The notes beneath the pieces were generated by a model. The model had not been told where the DNA came from, did no database searches, and saw nothing but the letters and a program-made list of their open reading frames with translations. From Progne subis subis (Eukaryota > Chordata > Aves > Passeriformes > Hirundinidae), in contig JAKJHU010000099.1 of the NCBI GenBank assembly GCA_022316685.1, positions 2,659,668 to 2,723,667 of the forward strand: 64,000 nt of DNA, read 5' to 3'. Every line of letters starts with the position of its first letter. Position 1 is the stretch's first letter. The translations under genes were made by a program, and so were the position numbers. Shown piece after piece: positions 12,801-27,800 of this stretch.

Positions 12801-15800
12801 TGACCTCCTCCCTGTTTCAGCAGATAATACCTCCAGATGAATTGAGGGAGGAAAGATAGCAACCTGGAGAGAGAATTCAAGGAATTTCAGCATGAAAAGA
12901 CCCACCAGCACGTGAAAACATTTAGCACATGACAGTTCAGGTCATGATATCATGACATCTGTCCCATGCTACATCCCTCTCCATGCTGGGGCTCTGTACA
13001 CACCTCCCAAATCTTCCCTCACTATTTGTGTGGCAGGTTAAGTCACTCTGGCATCACTCAATTCCCAGGGAAGGATGACCTATAGCACTGTGACAGTGGC
13101 AGATGCCAACTGCTGGCATTTTGATTTATAGACATCTGCAAGAGTAGCATAACCATAACTTGTAGTAATCAGTTGACAAGAACTATTTCCTCCTTGGGAT
13201 TTCCTCCTAAATCAATATAGTTCTGTCTAGCAGTGCCTGAACATCCCTGGAATTTTTCACACTCCTCATTTGCAGCATTCAAATCTTATCTGCTACCCAC
13301 AGTCAGGAATAATGTCAAGTTGAACATAAAGCCTCTCACTAGAAAGATCTAAAAAGGGGACCTTTGAGCAACGCCTTCTCTAAATCAGTCTGGATTTTTC
13401 TACTGACCCCTGGCATCCAATGCTGGAAGGCAAAGAGGGTAAGCAAATCCACTTTTAAACACTTGAAAGCAGAAACAAAACCCACAGGTAGCATCTTCTC
13501 CAGCTACCCTTCTGTCTACATCTAACCCCATTCTGTCCCCCAGAACAAGGCAGATTTTATTTGGAAAGACCAGGCTCTAAGGCCTTCACACATCTCTTTT
13601 TGTTTACCAGCACTGTTTTTTTCCCGTTAATATTTCCATCACTGTGATTGAGGATACAGATGCCCACAGGCCATAATTATGGGACATTATTTGGACAAAG
13701 ACTGTGCCTGGGTAATTCAACTTTCAGTGACTTGTCTACACCAAAATCGTGGTTAAAGCAGCTCCACCAAGGACAGCAATTACAGAAGTTTGAGACAAAC
13801 CAGACAGCTACGTAAAACCCCAGAAGAGAGAGATGAACAGAAGGGAGAGGACACCATGGAAAAGGAGATTATGGAACAGGAAAACATTTGTTACAGACCT
13901 CACTTCTCATTCTGAGAAGCAGCACTGCAAGGTACCCATGGAGGAGGGAATGGAAGCTGAAGATCTCCCAGCTGGATCTTTTTCAGCCATCACCACCTCA
14001 TGGTAAAGTTCACTTTGGTCAATGAAAATTCTTTATGCTTGAGAGAGGCACAGCTTCCACAATGTCCAATAAATACTGGACAGGTTACTGAGTATTTTTA
14101 ATTTACTGCATTTACAGTGCAGGCAGAGCTGTTTAATGTTTTCTAGGATAGAGGAATTTATCTTTGTGCAAAGCTACTTGTAAAAATCACTTCTATTACT
14201 TGCTTTTTCTTCTTACAGTCTACATATGGTTTTATTTCTATAGAATGTGATCTGTCTTTACTTCCATGAAGTCCTTACTGCTTAGGAAAACATTTTATTT
14301 AACATTAAAAAAAAACTCCTTAACATTCAGAGATATTAAAAAAAAACATCACTACATCTGATCTGCTAGAGAAGGCGATCCTCAGAGCACCAAAGGATTT
14401 ACAAGCCAAATGCTCCAAAATAAGAGATTATGCCTTAAATAGAGAGTATTCCTGAAGCTGGGCACATGATTTGTTTCCTTAATCTTAAATTATATTAACG
14501 AATTTGTGTGTTCTTGACAGCACTTGGCATCAGGCAGCAACTTAGCAATGTTCAGACTCTCTGGTCTGCTATAATCACTTTTTATATATGATTTTGGAAA
14601 ATGCTGATCCTGCACAAAGTTGTGCTGGCAGCCAATTCACTTGCTGGTCTTGTAAAATCCATGGAGTTAAGGTTTATTTTGACAAAATGTGGATATGGCA
14701 GCACTCCACAGGTAAAAACTGTGATATTTTGGAGACGGCAGAGTGAAGAGATGCTGCTGCAGCACTGTACAGAGGTTAGCACTGGAATGTTCACCTGTGG
14801 TCCCCGATAACCTCGGTCGTATTCCCTTTCTGAGATACTCCACGGAAAAGAAAATCCCCTTCTCCCGAACAACTTGGTTACTACCTTTTTATTTTTGCAT
14901 TTCTGCATACACAGCTGAGACTGTGTGGGTTTAAGACATAACAGTTGCCTTCTTGAGAATTAGTTCTTTTTCCCTCGGGTAATTTTTAATTCGAGTAAGA
15001 GTCAGAAGCTAATTTTAGTCTCTTCTTCAGCAACAGAGAGCACACGAACACTTGTCATCTAGAGCTGTGTGTCCTTTGTAGGGTGTGTGACCCAGATTTG
15101 CTGCTGCAGTGCTCTCTCAGCTGTACAAAGGAGTTCACTGGCTGCAGAGAAGCTTTGGGTGGGATTTGTCTGAAGAGCAGTATTGTGCTGTGACGAATTG
15201 AAAGCCTGCAGAGCTCTTCTAGAACCAAAACACAGCAGGTCGTAGTTCTGGATTTCTCGTGAAACAGCTCTGTCTGCACTCAGTGGTAAGAGGATCCCTA
15301 TCCAACACAGCCAAAATACAGTAAATTAAAAATACTCAATAACCTGTCCAGTATTTCATGGATATTTTGGAAGGCTCCTCCTCAAATAACACCCAGATAC
15401 GGTGGACAAGATTAAACAGATTTTGGAAACTATCACAGAACTATCACATATCTTGCAAAACCCCTTTGACAGAGTAATTAGTTCCTCGACCACTTTCATG
15501 CTCATTAAAGGCATTGAAATGGCACCAGTTCATACACACAGAGACTCTGGAATGTGACCAAAGGATTCCAGGGTGCAGTTAGAAATGTTAAGAGGGAAGG
15601 TGATGAGGAGGAGTCAACTCTGAACTGAAGAGTTTATGGTATAGTTTAATTGCATCACAGAAGGGCTGGCAGCTCCCAGCCTGGTGCCAAGGGCTCCTTG
15701 CACAGCTCCTGACTCGGGAGCAGCTCCAAGCGATGGGATAATGCCGGGTTTGTGTCTCACACAGAGACACGATACCACCAGTGAGATTATCAGAAAGTCT

Positions 15801-18800
15801 CTCTCTGAAACAAGATGCTATCAGTTCCCACCACGTGTCCCAAATTAAAGCATAAATGTTCTGGGGGGGAAGAAAGACAATCTGGCACTCCACGCCTGAC
15901 ACACAGCAGACCTTGGGCACCGCATATGCACACATAGCATCAGCTTATCTGCAGTCTGTGAGGAAAAGGAGAAAAAATCGTGCTATTTTTTTCATTCACA
16001 CCTTCCCTCTGAGATCCGACTCCTGTGGCCGCGTTTCCACGCTCTGCCAAATGGCAATATCAGCATTTCCCTGCTCACACTGAAATCCTGTATAATTTAC
16101 AGCGCTCAGAGGGTTCAGCAGTGTAAAGTTCCCGGCACAAACAGTCTCGGTGCACACACCCCCAGTCCAACCTCTGCCCAAACAACGTGCTCCGACCCGA
16201 GATATCACCACGAGGAAATCAGGTCAGAAATTCCCGTACAATCACCACGTAACAAACAGGTTATGCAGGGCAGGGCAGGAATTAGCTTCTAAATGCAGGA
16301 AGAAAACAGAGAGCTTTTGTCACCCATCCTGAAATCAGGTCAAAAGCGACCTCACAGAGAAACATCAACACTGGTTGTCCTCAAGAAGCTCCTCACTGCT
16401 CTCTTCAATCCATACTACTGTTCCATGTGCATGTTTGAACAGCTGAGACTGGAATTCTGACTGCTGGAAGCACTGAGAGCAGCTATTCCAGCTTGAATGA
16501 TGACAAGAACAGGGTAAAAATCTCTCCAAAAGTCCAGCTATAAGTACCAATAAGTCTTTATGATGCTGTGGAATGGTCTTGGGAGAAAAGGCAAAGAGAA
16601 TGTTAAATGCGGCACTTGCTAGAAATACCAATAAATGGAAACAGCGCAACTGCTGTTTTCTGTTTGAATATCAGAATCTCATGAATGAACAGATCTTTGT
16701 GTTCAGAAAACTCACAGTTTTCTCTCTTGGGTCTTCCCCTGATGTTGCTTCAGAGACTCTCAATTCATACAATTGGGACAAATTACACACACAAAATCAC
16801 CTTCTATTTATGCAAGAAACATGCACACCAGTGCATCGTGTTAAAAAGATCCAAAACCAAGAAAGTTCCAAGTCCAAACTTCTCCCCTTCCCTCCAACAG
16901 TGTTTGGTGTTCAAATAGCATAAAACATCTTGGGGTTTGTGGTTGTTTTCTTTCTTCTTTTTTGCTTGCAAGTTCATAAGATTGCGGATCTTAGATCTTT
17001 GTCTTGTCTCTAAACAGTCCACCTGCCTACCAGCTGTGCCCCGCCACTGAAATTAGTGAATCAAAGAGTCAGATATGTTATATTTCATTCTGTATAATAG
17101 GGATCAAAAGGAGCCACAGTATCAGCAGGTTTTTGCTTCCATCCTGCTGGTTCCCCTCCCTTCAATGCAGCGTTGCTCTCCCAGAAGCGAGGGTCATCAG
17201 CTGAGGGTAAAAGCAAAACTCTCTTATAGAATGGGCTTTCAGGAAAATAGCAAGAGTTTTGCAAGGCAATGCAAACCAGACAAGATTGCTCAAATGAACC
17301 GGACGATGACGCCTCTGAGCTGCAGCCTATAGAACTGCTTTACACTTTAAAGCATCATTGCATTTTGTGACTGCAGTTGTCTCTCTTGGATTCAATAACT
17401 CATCAATGACCTCTACAGCACCATCAATAAGATCTGGTGAAAGACCATACAGAGGCCCTGGAAACATATTTCAGCTGTCCAAGCAAAATGAAGATAAGAC
17501 AAAAGAACCCCAGCACTCACAAAGCTGCTGAGTTCAAGGCATCTCACTTGGGAGACAGACACACTCCAATAACACACTTGGATAGTCCTGGACCCAACAG
17601 TCTATTCTTGTTTCTCTGTATTTGCTTTTAAAAAGACAGTCACGGCCACTTAGACATTATGGTAACCAACAGGAGGATTGTTCCTTTTTATCAAAACGCT
17701 CCTATTAAAATATAAATGTGACTCATTCAAAATTCAAGATCAAAACTCAGCTCTGGAGTGACTTACTCATAAAACCCTGCCAGCTTCTTTGTTAGAGCGC
17801 GCAGCTCCAAGAGCATTTTTCAATTAGCCACCTCACTGCTCCAAGTCCTTTTTCTACATTCCTTATTTCACACTGTTCTGAAAATGCTGAGCTTCACACT
17901 TCCAAGGAAAAAGCCAGTCAGCTAGAACAAACGGGCTCAATCTGAACGGCAAAGCACTACAGAAAACGTGATTTGGGTCGGACTGCTGCAGCACCGGCCA
18001 TCAACTTGTCATGACCACTGTGATTTTTCACTTGGTTTTTAGCTATGCTCACACTGAAACTCTTTGGGATAGAGTCATTTATTCTCCATCCATTGTTTTG
18101 CTAAAGTTTCTGGTGCTGAGTAAATGAATAGTTGGTAATGGCTGCAGAGTCTGTGTTAAAATAAAATAACGAGACACTGTGGACATGCATACGTGCAATC
18201 CTAAAGAGTATTTAGCTCGAGTGCTGTTGGAAGGCACAGCAGTAAACTGGGAACTCTCATTTTCTCCAATTAACTTTCAGGTTTTCTTCTTTTTGAAGGC
18301 GCCACCCAAATGCCAAACTTCCTCCAACCTGCTCTCCAGATCACACGTACCTGCAATCATGAATATATAGCACGTAATTACTGTGCCTTTTAAAGGACCT
18401 CATGGTACTCAGTCATGCTACAACATCCTCGTGATTTAGATATGCTGCAGAAAAAACATCACCCACCATCTCCCACAGATTCAGCCTCTCAGGTGCAGGA
18501 AACTCCAGGTGATTAACTGAGCATAGCTGCACTGCAGTTTCAGAAGCAGAGCAAGGTGAATGGATTAATACGTATCAAACAAATATTAACAGCTGTACAA
18601 GAAAGAAAACTTTTCCTTTCATACTCAGATCAGAGCTTCACCTGAACAAAAAGAAAACCAAAACAGAAAGCCTTATAATAGTATCAGAGCGGGCAAGGGA
18701 GCATATCAGCATGGACTCACTTAGTTTATCGTGTCTCAAAGGTCTTAATACATTTGCAGGGTGTAAAACCAGCTGGACCTTCCCATCTGCAATTGTATTG

Positions 18801-21800
18801 CACAAAAAAGGCCTGGCAGGTGAACCTGGTCCAGCCAGCTTCTGTACTCAGATGTCTCTCATCTCAGGCATAAATGGTAGTTTAGTCACAGTCCTTAAGC
18901 ATTTGGAAGCTAGATCCCAAGCAGAACGGTGTGTTTCTATACAATAAAGACTTTTGTTACGAATCTTCTCCCTGAAGTTCCCCCATCAGCAGAAATTGTT
19001 GCTGCTGACAGCAAACTCCACTGAATGACATGTGTATGTGAGTTGCTCTCTTCCAAAACAGATGGCAGAGAGACACTACTGCTTCTTTAAAACACAGTGA
19101 AATTCATCTGACTTCTCCACTCTACACAGCTTTAGAAACAAAGCACAGAAAAACACCTTCCTCCCGGGCCCTGACACTCATCAGAGCTCACATGGTGACC
19201 CTTGTACTGTAAATAGCTGTCCTTCAGAGAGAGGTCAGCTCCCAGCTCATCAAGCCATTTGCATGATTCAGAGGCACTCTTCCCCAAAATTCAGCCTTCA
19301 CTGCACGTTTCCTCATCTCTTTTAGCAATGACCTTGGCTAGATTCCCACCTCAGCTGCCAACCCACGATTTTCAGATGATGGTGCTACTTCACGATTGAC
19401 AAGCAGGGACCTGCTCACGTCAGGAATCGATACGCCCAAGTCTTCAATCAGAAATGTCAAAGCCATTTTAAAATCTGTGCCCCGTATTAATGGATTTGCA
19501 TGGATTTGAATGGAGATGTTTGATTTACAGTAGGGGAGCAAGAAATCAATGATCTTTTATGACATGTCACACCTCGTGACAGCGTCCCCTCATCCTGTTG
19601 CGTCGGGGAGATGACGACTTGCCACTTCACAGACATCTGTGATCTATTAGGCAACACTTCCAGTAGTTTAATATCATCCCACTCTGAGTGTCCATCTTTC
19701 TTCTCTAGATGAGAGGCACGAAAGCATAAATTAAAATCTCCTGGGTGATGAAATGGTCTCCTTCAGATTTGCCTTTTCTAAATTTAACTGCGACTGCTGC
19801 GATGTGTCTATATGATTCTGTGTGGGAGAATTTATCAGCATGGTGTTGTTTAAACAGGTCAATGCATCAGGATGGGTACACAAATCTCCTCCTTCTTTGA
19901 ACACTATCCAGCAGCCAGTGTTTTATAACAAAATCATCAACATTTAGTCTTTTCCATAGCCAGAACTTAGATTGTAGCCAACCACTTGGCAAAGAGTTTT
20001 TATCCTGTTTTAGTTTCTCTGTGGAATTTAGATGATTAGAGGAGCTACCTCATTCCTTAACTTGGGCTACCAGTTCCTTAACTGAGAATCTCAGGTATTA
20101 AAACACTGACATACTGGATGAGTAACATTTGTTGCTTAACACTAGAAATACCAAATTTCTTAACAGTTTTGGCTCTCCAAAAAACCCCAACAAACAAAGA
20201 AGCTGAAAAAAATCATCATTTTCCAAATGCCCATTAGTAGCTGAGAATTACTCACACAGACAACCCCGATAATCCAAAACCAATGACTGCATTAATTTTT
20301 CCTAATGCCAAAAAAAAAAACAACCTGCTAAAAAAAAGAGCACACTCCATTCATTTTATCAGCCTTAATTTACTAATCTCAGAGAAAGGGACAACTGAAA
20401 GTAGGGAAAGCAGGCACAGAGGTATCACAATCCCAGCAGCACAACATGCTATAATCAAGAATAAAGAGGTGTCCTGATCTGTGACTATCTGCCCCATTCA
20501 CGACTTCAACAGCATCCAGTAATTACAGGTGAGCCCAAAAAAATGACTTTATGAAAAGTTATGGATGATCAGTGTGTCAGTGAGCTATATTTGAAATCTA
20601 TCTCCTCTTGATGGCCAATTTTGTACTACATGAGTAAAGCAAGTTCTAATAACTCACTTGGGACTTCACTCCAGTACTTACAAGCTACGTGCTTTTCATA
20701 TTCATAAAACAAAACTAATTGCCTTTCATGGATGAAATGTTCTAAGAATTTTTAATCCACGTCAGCTGCAAACTCTAAAAATCCATCCCCATATATTTCA
20801 AACTCCCCCTCCCACCTGCTCACTTGTAACATGTTTGCTGCAAACAAACTATGAGGCACAAAGAATCACCATGCTCCTACATTAGAATTATTTGTATTAT
20901 TTTTTACAGATTACTCCTAAAATCAGTTGCCCACATTTTCACATGCTTAAAATAAACTGAAAACACTATCGAGTGAGGGGAACAAAATAGGCAAAATCTC
21001 CCATTCCTACAAGGAGGCAGTTACAAGAACAGGTTTACTCCTTTGCTGCAGCGTGCTACAGGGGATTTTTAAGCAAGTGTTCACATGTGATAACTAAAAT
21101 GTGTTACAAATGAAATGCAACAACTCTTGCAGTAACTATTCCACGTGCATGTTCCTGCCCCCAGCTCTCCTACAACTGTGAAGGTGAGAGCTGTGTCCTC
21201 TGGAAAATTATCCCACACACAGAGTGAACTAGACAGAGGAGTCTGCAGGTTTGAGGGTTGATGGGTTATGTTTTCTAGTGTGAAGGCTTCAGTTTGCATT
21301 TTCAATTGTTTTTCCCTTGCACTGCTCTACAGTACAACACCAGTCCTTTGGAAGAGTCAACAAGCTCCAACCCCATCCCAATTCTCCAAAGTCTCCACAG
21401 CTTGAGGATCAGCATCTGGAATACACTAAGTATTCACCATGGGAGGAGGCTCCTCTTTCTCTGGGTGACAGGAACGACTTTTGCCAACGCTCTGGTCACT
21501 GAAAGGCTCCACTGCCCATTCCAAGAAGCCAGGCTTGCTATGCCTGCAGAAGCTTAGCAGATAAACACTTCCAAGCAATCTCCTCAGGAAACCCGAGTGC
21601 AAATCAGGCAACAGCAATAATAAGATACATGCGTGCAATCCCATCTTGGGGGCTGAGAAATGTGGATTTCTTGGTCTCTAATAACCCTACTAAAAATTCT
21701 GTTCCATTTTTACAGCCCTGTTTCTCATGTGCCACTGCTGTAGATAAGCCTGAAAAAGACTGATAAATAGAAAATGTAAATACCAGAAGTTTAGGTCAAG

Positions 21801-24800
21801 TATGCAAATGCCTATTTTGGAGACTGTCATTTTCATTTTCCCTAAAGTCCCCATTCACCAACTTGTGTTATCTAGGCACACGACTTTGTAAATTCTTAGG
21901 TCAGGAGCTGTCCCAATCCATTTCATGTTCCGCTGCAATTGCCTCTATTACATCATAGCATTAATGTGGCAAAATTAATAAAAATGTAAATGTAGCAGGG
22001 GACTGCAGCGTAATTTTGGAAAATAACTCTGCTGGTTTTAACTGTCTTGGACAGTTAAAATTCTAACTAGAACTCAGATTTCGAACAAGGCTTACAAACA
22101 GTTTGGCTTATTTAACGTGCAGCAGGGAAGCAAACCACAGCAACGAAATAGGCTGACCTGGTGCAGAGGTTGGACGGGAGGGTAACTTTCCCAATGTGAA
22201 CACATGCAATCTTTTGGAATCTGCAGAGAACCAGCTCCTCCTGCTTGGGAAAGCCATGAGGATGAGCAGCCTGCCCTGTTCACTGGCTTCACCAGCTCCG
22301 GCCAAGATCAGCCTCTCCTGGGCATTCCCTCCTGTTTCTGGGTGAATCATGACTTTCTCCACTTCCTTTGAGTTTATTGTTCATGTACACTGTGCACGTC
22401 CTTCCTCTGAGCCCAGCAGCAGCTCCCTGAGCAACCAACGACTGCGTAATGCTGCCTTTAATGAAATGGAGCCTTTAGAGGTGCACAGGAGCGAGGCTGC
22501 ACCACTCTAGCTCCCTCCTGGTGATCACCACAGCCAGGGGATGATCCTGCACCCAAACTGAGCTTTGCTTTAAGGAATGCCACACGTGAAATACCTCATT
22601 ACCCACAGCGAGACTCCAGGCCAACACCCATTAAGGAATCTGGTAGGAAAAAGGGGTTTTTCTACTCATTGGCTGTGCCAAGTCATTGGCACGGATGGGG
22701 ATTTAAAAGGCAGATTTAATTATAGTAGGTAAAACCCACAGATGATCAAGCTGCAGTGTCAGAAAACCATCAGAACTGAACACTGACCCATTTGGGTTGT
22801 TTGCTGAACTTTAATCACTTTCCAAGTCTGACAGCTGCTCAAACTTAATTGCTCATTACACTTGTAAATAAAAACTGATCTCACTCTCTGATTAGCCATC
22901 TTATAGTTGCCATAACAACTTCTTGTCTAATAAATGATTTCAGATTTACCATTATTTGTACTAGCAGAAAATTTCACAAAGGTCTGAGTTCGCTCTTTTC
23001 AGCAAAATACCCTTCTAATTAAAACCACCGAAAATCAGCAGAGAAAGGGCAGCTCAAAGATAATGAAAAAAACCAAGCTATTTACTACAGCAGCTTAAAT
23101 GTGAGCTCAGGGTAACACAAACCCAAATACAGGCTGCATCCAGCCCAACCTCTACATCCCACTATCAATCATCTTATTATCATGCCTATACCCCATAACA
23201 ACTGCTCAGGAAAATACCAGAGAGAACTCAGGAAATAACTCGGGTCACAGTGCAGAGACTGATTTCAAGACTCGCTCCAGATGAAATATTCCAATAAAAT
23301 TTGCATATTTTCTCTCCTAATCCTTAAATTAGGAACCAATTAACTGGTGAAATTCCTTAACACTCTGTTAACTGATCAGAGAGCTTTTTGGTGAAAACTG
23401 AGGAGTTAAGACCCTCAACAACTTATATAAAAGAGGGGAAAGTGTTGAGTCCAACAGATGTCCATTGCTTCGAGGTTTTGGAGGAAAAGCTACAAAACAG
23501 CATCTCATCTGTGGATCACTTCTGTCAAAACTCTACTTAGGCAAGAGTTCTTGGACAAAACTACTAATTAAAGCATTGCAGATTTTTTTTTTTTTTTAAA
23601 TTATCTGTATTTCAGTAAGTATTTGGTTCCCAGATCTTAAGCAAAATGCTTTTATTTAATATACAGATGTATTTATTAGTCTCAGAAGACAAAGCTATGA
23701 AATGCCTCTCACCTGTAGGCTCAGAATAACAAAAAACTTTCCAAAATTTGCTGGCAAAGCTGCTGAAGCTTGCAATTTATTTAATACGCTCAAGGTAGCT
23801 TTTTGTGTTTATGGGCAAGGAAAGGCACCACCTTCCTTCCAAAAGGAAAATAAATGCAGAAAGCTATAATTGAGACAAAATAAAAGTTAAAAAAAAAAAA
23901 AAAAGTCAGGAAATACCATATTTTTAAAAGAAACTTAATGCATTTATTAAGCTAGGCAAAAAATGGGATTTTTTTGTTATTTGGGTCAAATAGGAAACCA
24001 GTCATATTTCTTGCAGTAAATGTGTCCCATGAAAAAAATAAAAAGGATGCAACATTTTCAAGTTAACATCCTCAACATTCCTGACTACACTTGGGATGCA
24101 ACAAAGTCTTTCCTGCCTTAAGAAATGCTCTGAAAAATGCTTGGTATTCCAACACGGTTTGAACAGCCTACAACACAAATCTGTGCCTTCACTTTGTGGT
24201 TGTTTTCCTTGATCTGAATTTGAACAAAGAATTTCTTCCCAAGCTAATTTAAGCCACAAGGTTTCCAAGGTCCAGCTGGGGAACGGGCTGCCCTACTCTG
24301 GAGGAATAAGCGGGCTACAAGGTAACCAACTTATTCAACAGGCTTCTCCTGAGTATCTCCTCATTTTTTGGATCTCCTGAAGCTCCCTGAGACTACACCG
24401 AGCTGCCAAATGCTGTGAAGCAAGAGACATCAGAGCATGGATAAACAGTCCACACACAGCCATGCCAGGAGACGCTCAAACACAGACAGGGCATGGATTT
24501 TTTTCCTTAATCTTTGATTTTGAAGTGAGTTACTGCATTGTGGAGCCCACCTTATAATGCTGGCAGGTAGAGAACAATCATGGAGTGTATATTTAAACTT
24601 AAAGACAGTGCTGCCGATAATAGATGGCTGGATTTATTTGCATCTCCCCTTCCCCAAAGCAATGGGAAATGTTACCTATAGCTAGAAGATCTGACTCCCT
24701 GGGCTGTATAAAAACATCTTCACCTGTAGCAAAGGAGCTGCTCCTAAGGCAGGAGAGACCCAGCTCTGGCAAAGCTTTTAGACCACTATCTTTTGTGATG

Positions 24801-27800
24801 AAGAATCATCAATTTTAAAAGAGCCTTTTGCCACTGACAGTAACTGCAATGATCGGGCAGAACCATCAGCAGAATAACAACACAAATACAGAAGATAAGG
24901 CTTATCTACCCTTGGTAGGATTTTTATGCTCAGGAACAAGTTTCTTTTACATGGGAAACTAGGAAATCCCCAGGCAGATGCAAATGGAAAAGAGGAAAAC
25001 GAGTTCTGGATGATCTGTGCAGACTCATTGCCATGTTTCACAGCCTGGGATTTCGTGTCACTTCCTCGCTTCTCAGGGCTCCCACAACGCCCTTTCTCCC
25101 TGTGCTCTTCAAACATTTATGCTCTTATCACCCACCCATTGTACAGATTTTAAACCCAGAGGATGAAATTACTTTTAGTCAAGTAGGAAGCACCAGATGA
25201 GGAAGGAGGTTGCCAGGCCAGCCTCGAAGAGCCCCAGCACATTCCCAGCACCTTCCCACCAAAACTTCTACAGGAGCTCTTGCTGTCCCTCCACTGACCA
25301 CTGTCACTGAAAATATCACAAATCCCTTGAGCAACTTCAAAAATTGTTAATTAAAAACTCAACATAGTTTATGCAATCACAGGAAAGTCTCCCTGCCTTA
25401 AAACTGTTCCTCACTAAGGAAAACACAGAGTACTTTTTGGGGGGGAAATAGTTTTGGATGAAATATTATATCAGTTGGAAGGGTTTGTAGGGATTTTCTG
25501 TGGTTTTTAGGCAAGCATATTTTAAATATGAAGTTTAAAAAAAAATCTGCTGAGTTCACGAACAGAGCAGTAACAAACTGGGAACAAGCTGTCCTCACTC
25601 TCACATATAGATGGCTATTAGAAGCATATGGAATATACATTTAAGCGTACCCTGCTGAAAGAGATAAAACAGCATTACCCAAAAATACATGTTATAATAC
25701 CTTCATGAACTACAATCTGCTTTTGTGCCTATAAAATAAATCCAGTCTTAGTAACCCAGTATTAAATGGCATTATACTAATTACCCAGCTCCACACGTGT
25801 ATGTAGTTTCTCCAAGTTGCCAGACTCACGACTCGGTATTTATTTGCTCCTTTAAAGGCAAAGATATCCATTTTTGTATTTCATGGAGATTTTCCTTACA
25901 ACATAATCCATTGTCAGGAAGTGAAAGCAGATCCAAATAATCTTATAAAACTAAAAGCACTTTATCAGGCTCTTTTTGCATGACAAGCACAATTCTCAAT
26001 GAGCAGTGGGGGGCTGGATTTCTAACAGCTGACCAGCTACAGGAGTACCTAGGAAAGTACTTCAACTCTGAGGAGAGAACTTCTTGTGCCCTTTTCACTG
26101 CAGGCAAAGGCAAGATTCGTCTTTTTGACACAGCAAGAAAAGTTACTGACAACTTGTATGGAGAAAAGCTTCCCTTAGAATAAGGGACAATGCTTCCATG
26201 GTTATGGGTAAATGCAAAGGACTTTTTATTTCATTATAAGGCAATGAATGGTAGAGAGAGGATTCAGAGCTCAACAGCACACTGCAAAAATGATATTTTA
26301 CGGGGACCACATCCTACAATTACAGTGTGCACTTTAAACACTGATTTCTAGTATTGGCGAAAGGCTCGTCTATTAAAAAAACATGTTTCACCTACAGCAC
26401 AGCAAAGTAGTAAGTTTACTCTGAAGGGAACTTAAGGAAATTTTGGACAAGAAAGCCTGGATTAATGCCTCCTACAGGACTACCATGGGCTGCTGGCTCT
26501 AATGCATTTCTCTGTTCCTACATGTAGCCATCAACTCATTCATTTAGGAACTGTTTTTATTCGAAGAATCATAAAAATCTTAGAGATATAAGAAACCTGA
26601 CGAAAAGGCTCAAATGCTTCTTATGGAAGGGAAAATAAAAAAAGTGTTTTAAACCCCCTTAGCTGAAGCATTTTCCCACTTAAAAAAAAAAAAAAAAAAA
26701 AAGGAGGGGGGGAAAAACCAGCAGCTCTGAAAACAGCCTGTACCCACCATATATATTATCAATTTAACAGCCTTGAATGGAAACTGCAAGTGCTTTGATA
26801 AAAATCAATTGAAAAGCTGTCTGCCTCACTGTTGCTTCAATAAAGTGCCTCTGTATCTTTTGCTGAAACCTTGTTTTTGTAGCCTCCTTAAACAATACTC
26901 TGTATTAAATCACCACACTGTTTCTCGCCCAGAAACAGACTCCAAGGCAAGTGCTCAGATGGGCACTGTGCATTGAAACTTCCCTTCTGCTGCAGGGACC
27001 AGGGGTGTAAGCCAACAGCACCTGATCTCCACTCCCAGCCACACAGGATAACTTCATTTCCACTGTATTGTTAAAAATTAACTTTCAAGTCTCGCTGCAC
27101 CCAATTCAGGCGCTGAACTTCACTCCCAGAGGTCTCTGGCTCTGGGTCAGGCAGATTTGGGGCTGCAGTGAGGAGAGCTGAGTTCAACAGCACACACAGC
27201 CCTGACCAGAGCATGACCAAAATTGACCTCGATGCCCCTGCCCAGCACCCTGTGAGGAGCCCATTTCACACCTCACTGCCCCAGGTCAACCCTCTGCACC
27301 TGCATGAGTGGGGACAGCAGCAAGATTTGGTTTGGATTCAAACAAATAAGCACTTTCCTGAAGCCTTTGCAGTCTCTAGAGTAAAACAAAAATCAAAATA
27401 AAACAAAACAAAAAACTCACAGGCTTTCCTGTGTCCTCCCATATAAGCCATATGGCCACTATGAAACAAGCAGAATAGCCAAAAAAGAGTCACCAGCTCT
27501 CCACACTCTTGTAATTCAATCAGCTTTAATCATCAAAGATGTTTTTGCTAACCTGCAGCAAGGGTATTTGTTCTGATAACCTTGAATAGAGTGGTGACAC
27601 TTTAAAGATGGCTCCATTGAACAAAGAAAGATAAAAACGCAATTTATGGCAGGATGGTGAATCTCAAGGCAAATTCCCACTACTGCAAATTGCAGCTTTC
27701 TTTTCCAGGCTGATCCCTCTCCATACAGCAAGCACTCTGTCAGCGCTGCTTTACTACACATCTTCCTGCTCTTCTGCTCCTCACTGGGCAGGATATTCTT

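Noticed and set aside
26682..26702. processed pseudogene tail at the A21 run
   Set aside because: No coding-like sequence, target-site duplication or retroposed body was recognisable upstream.
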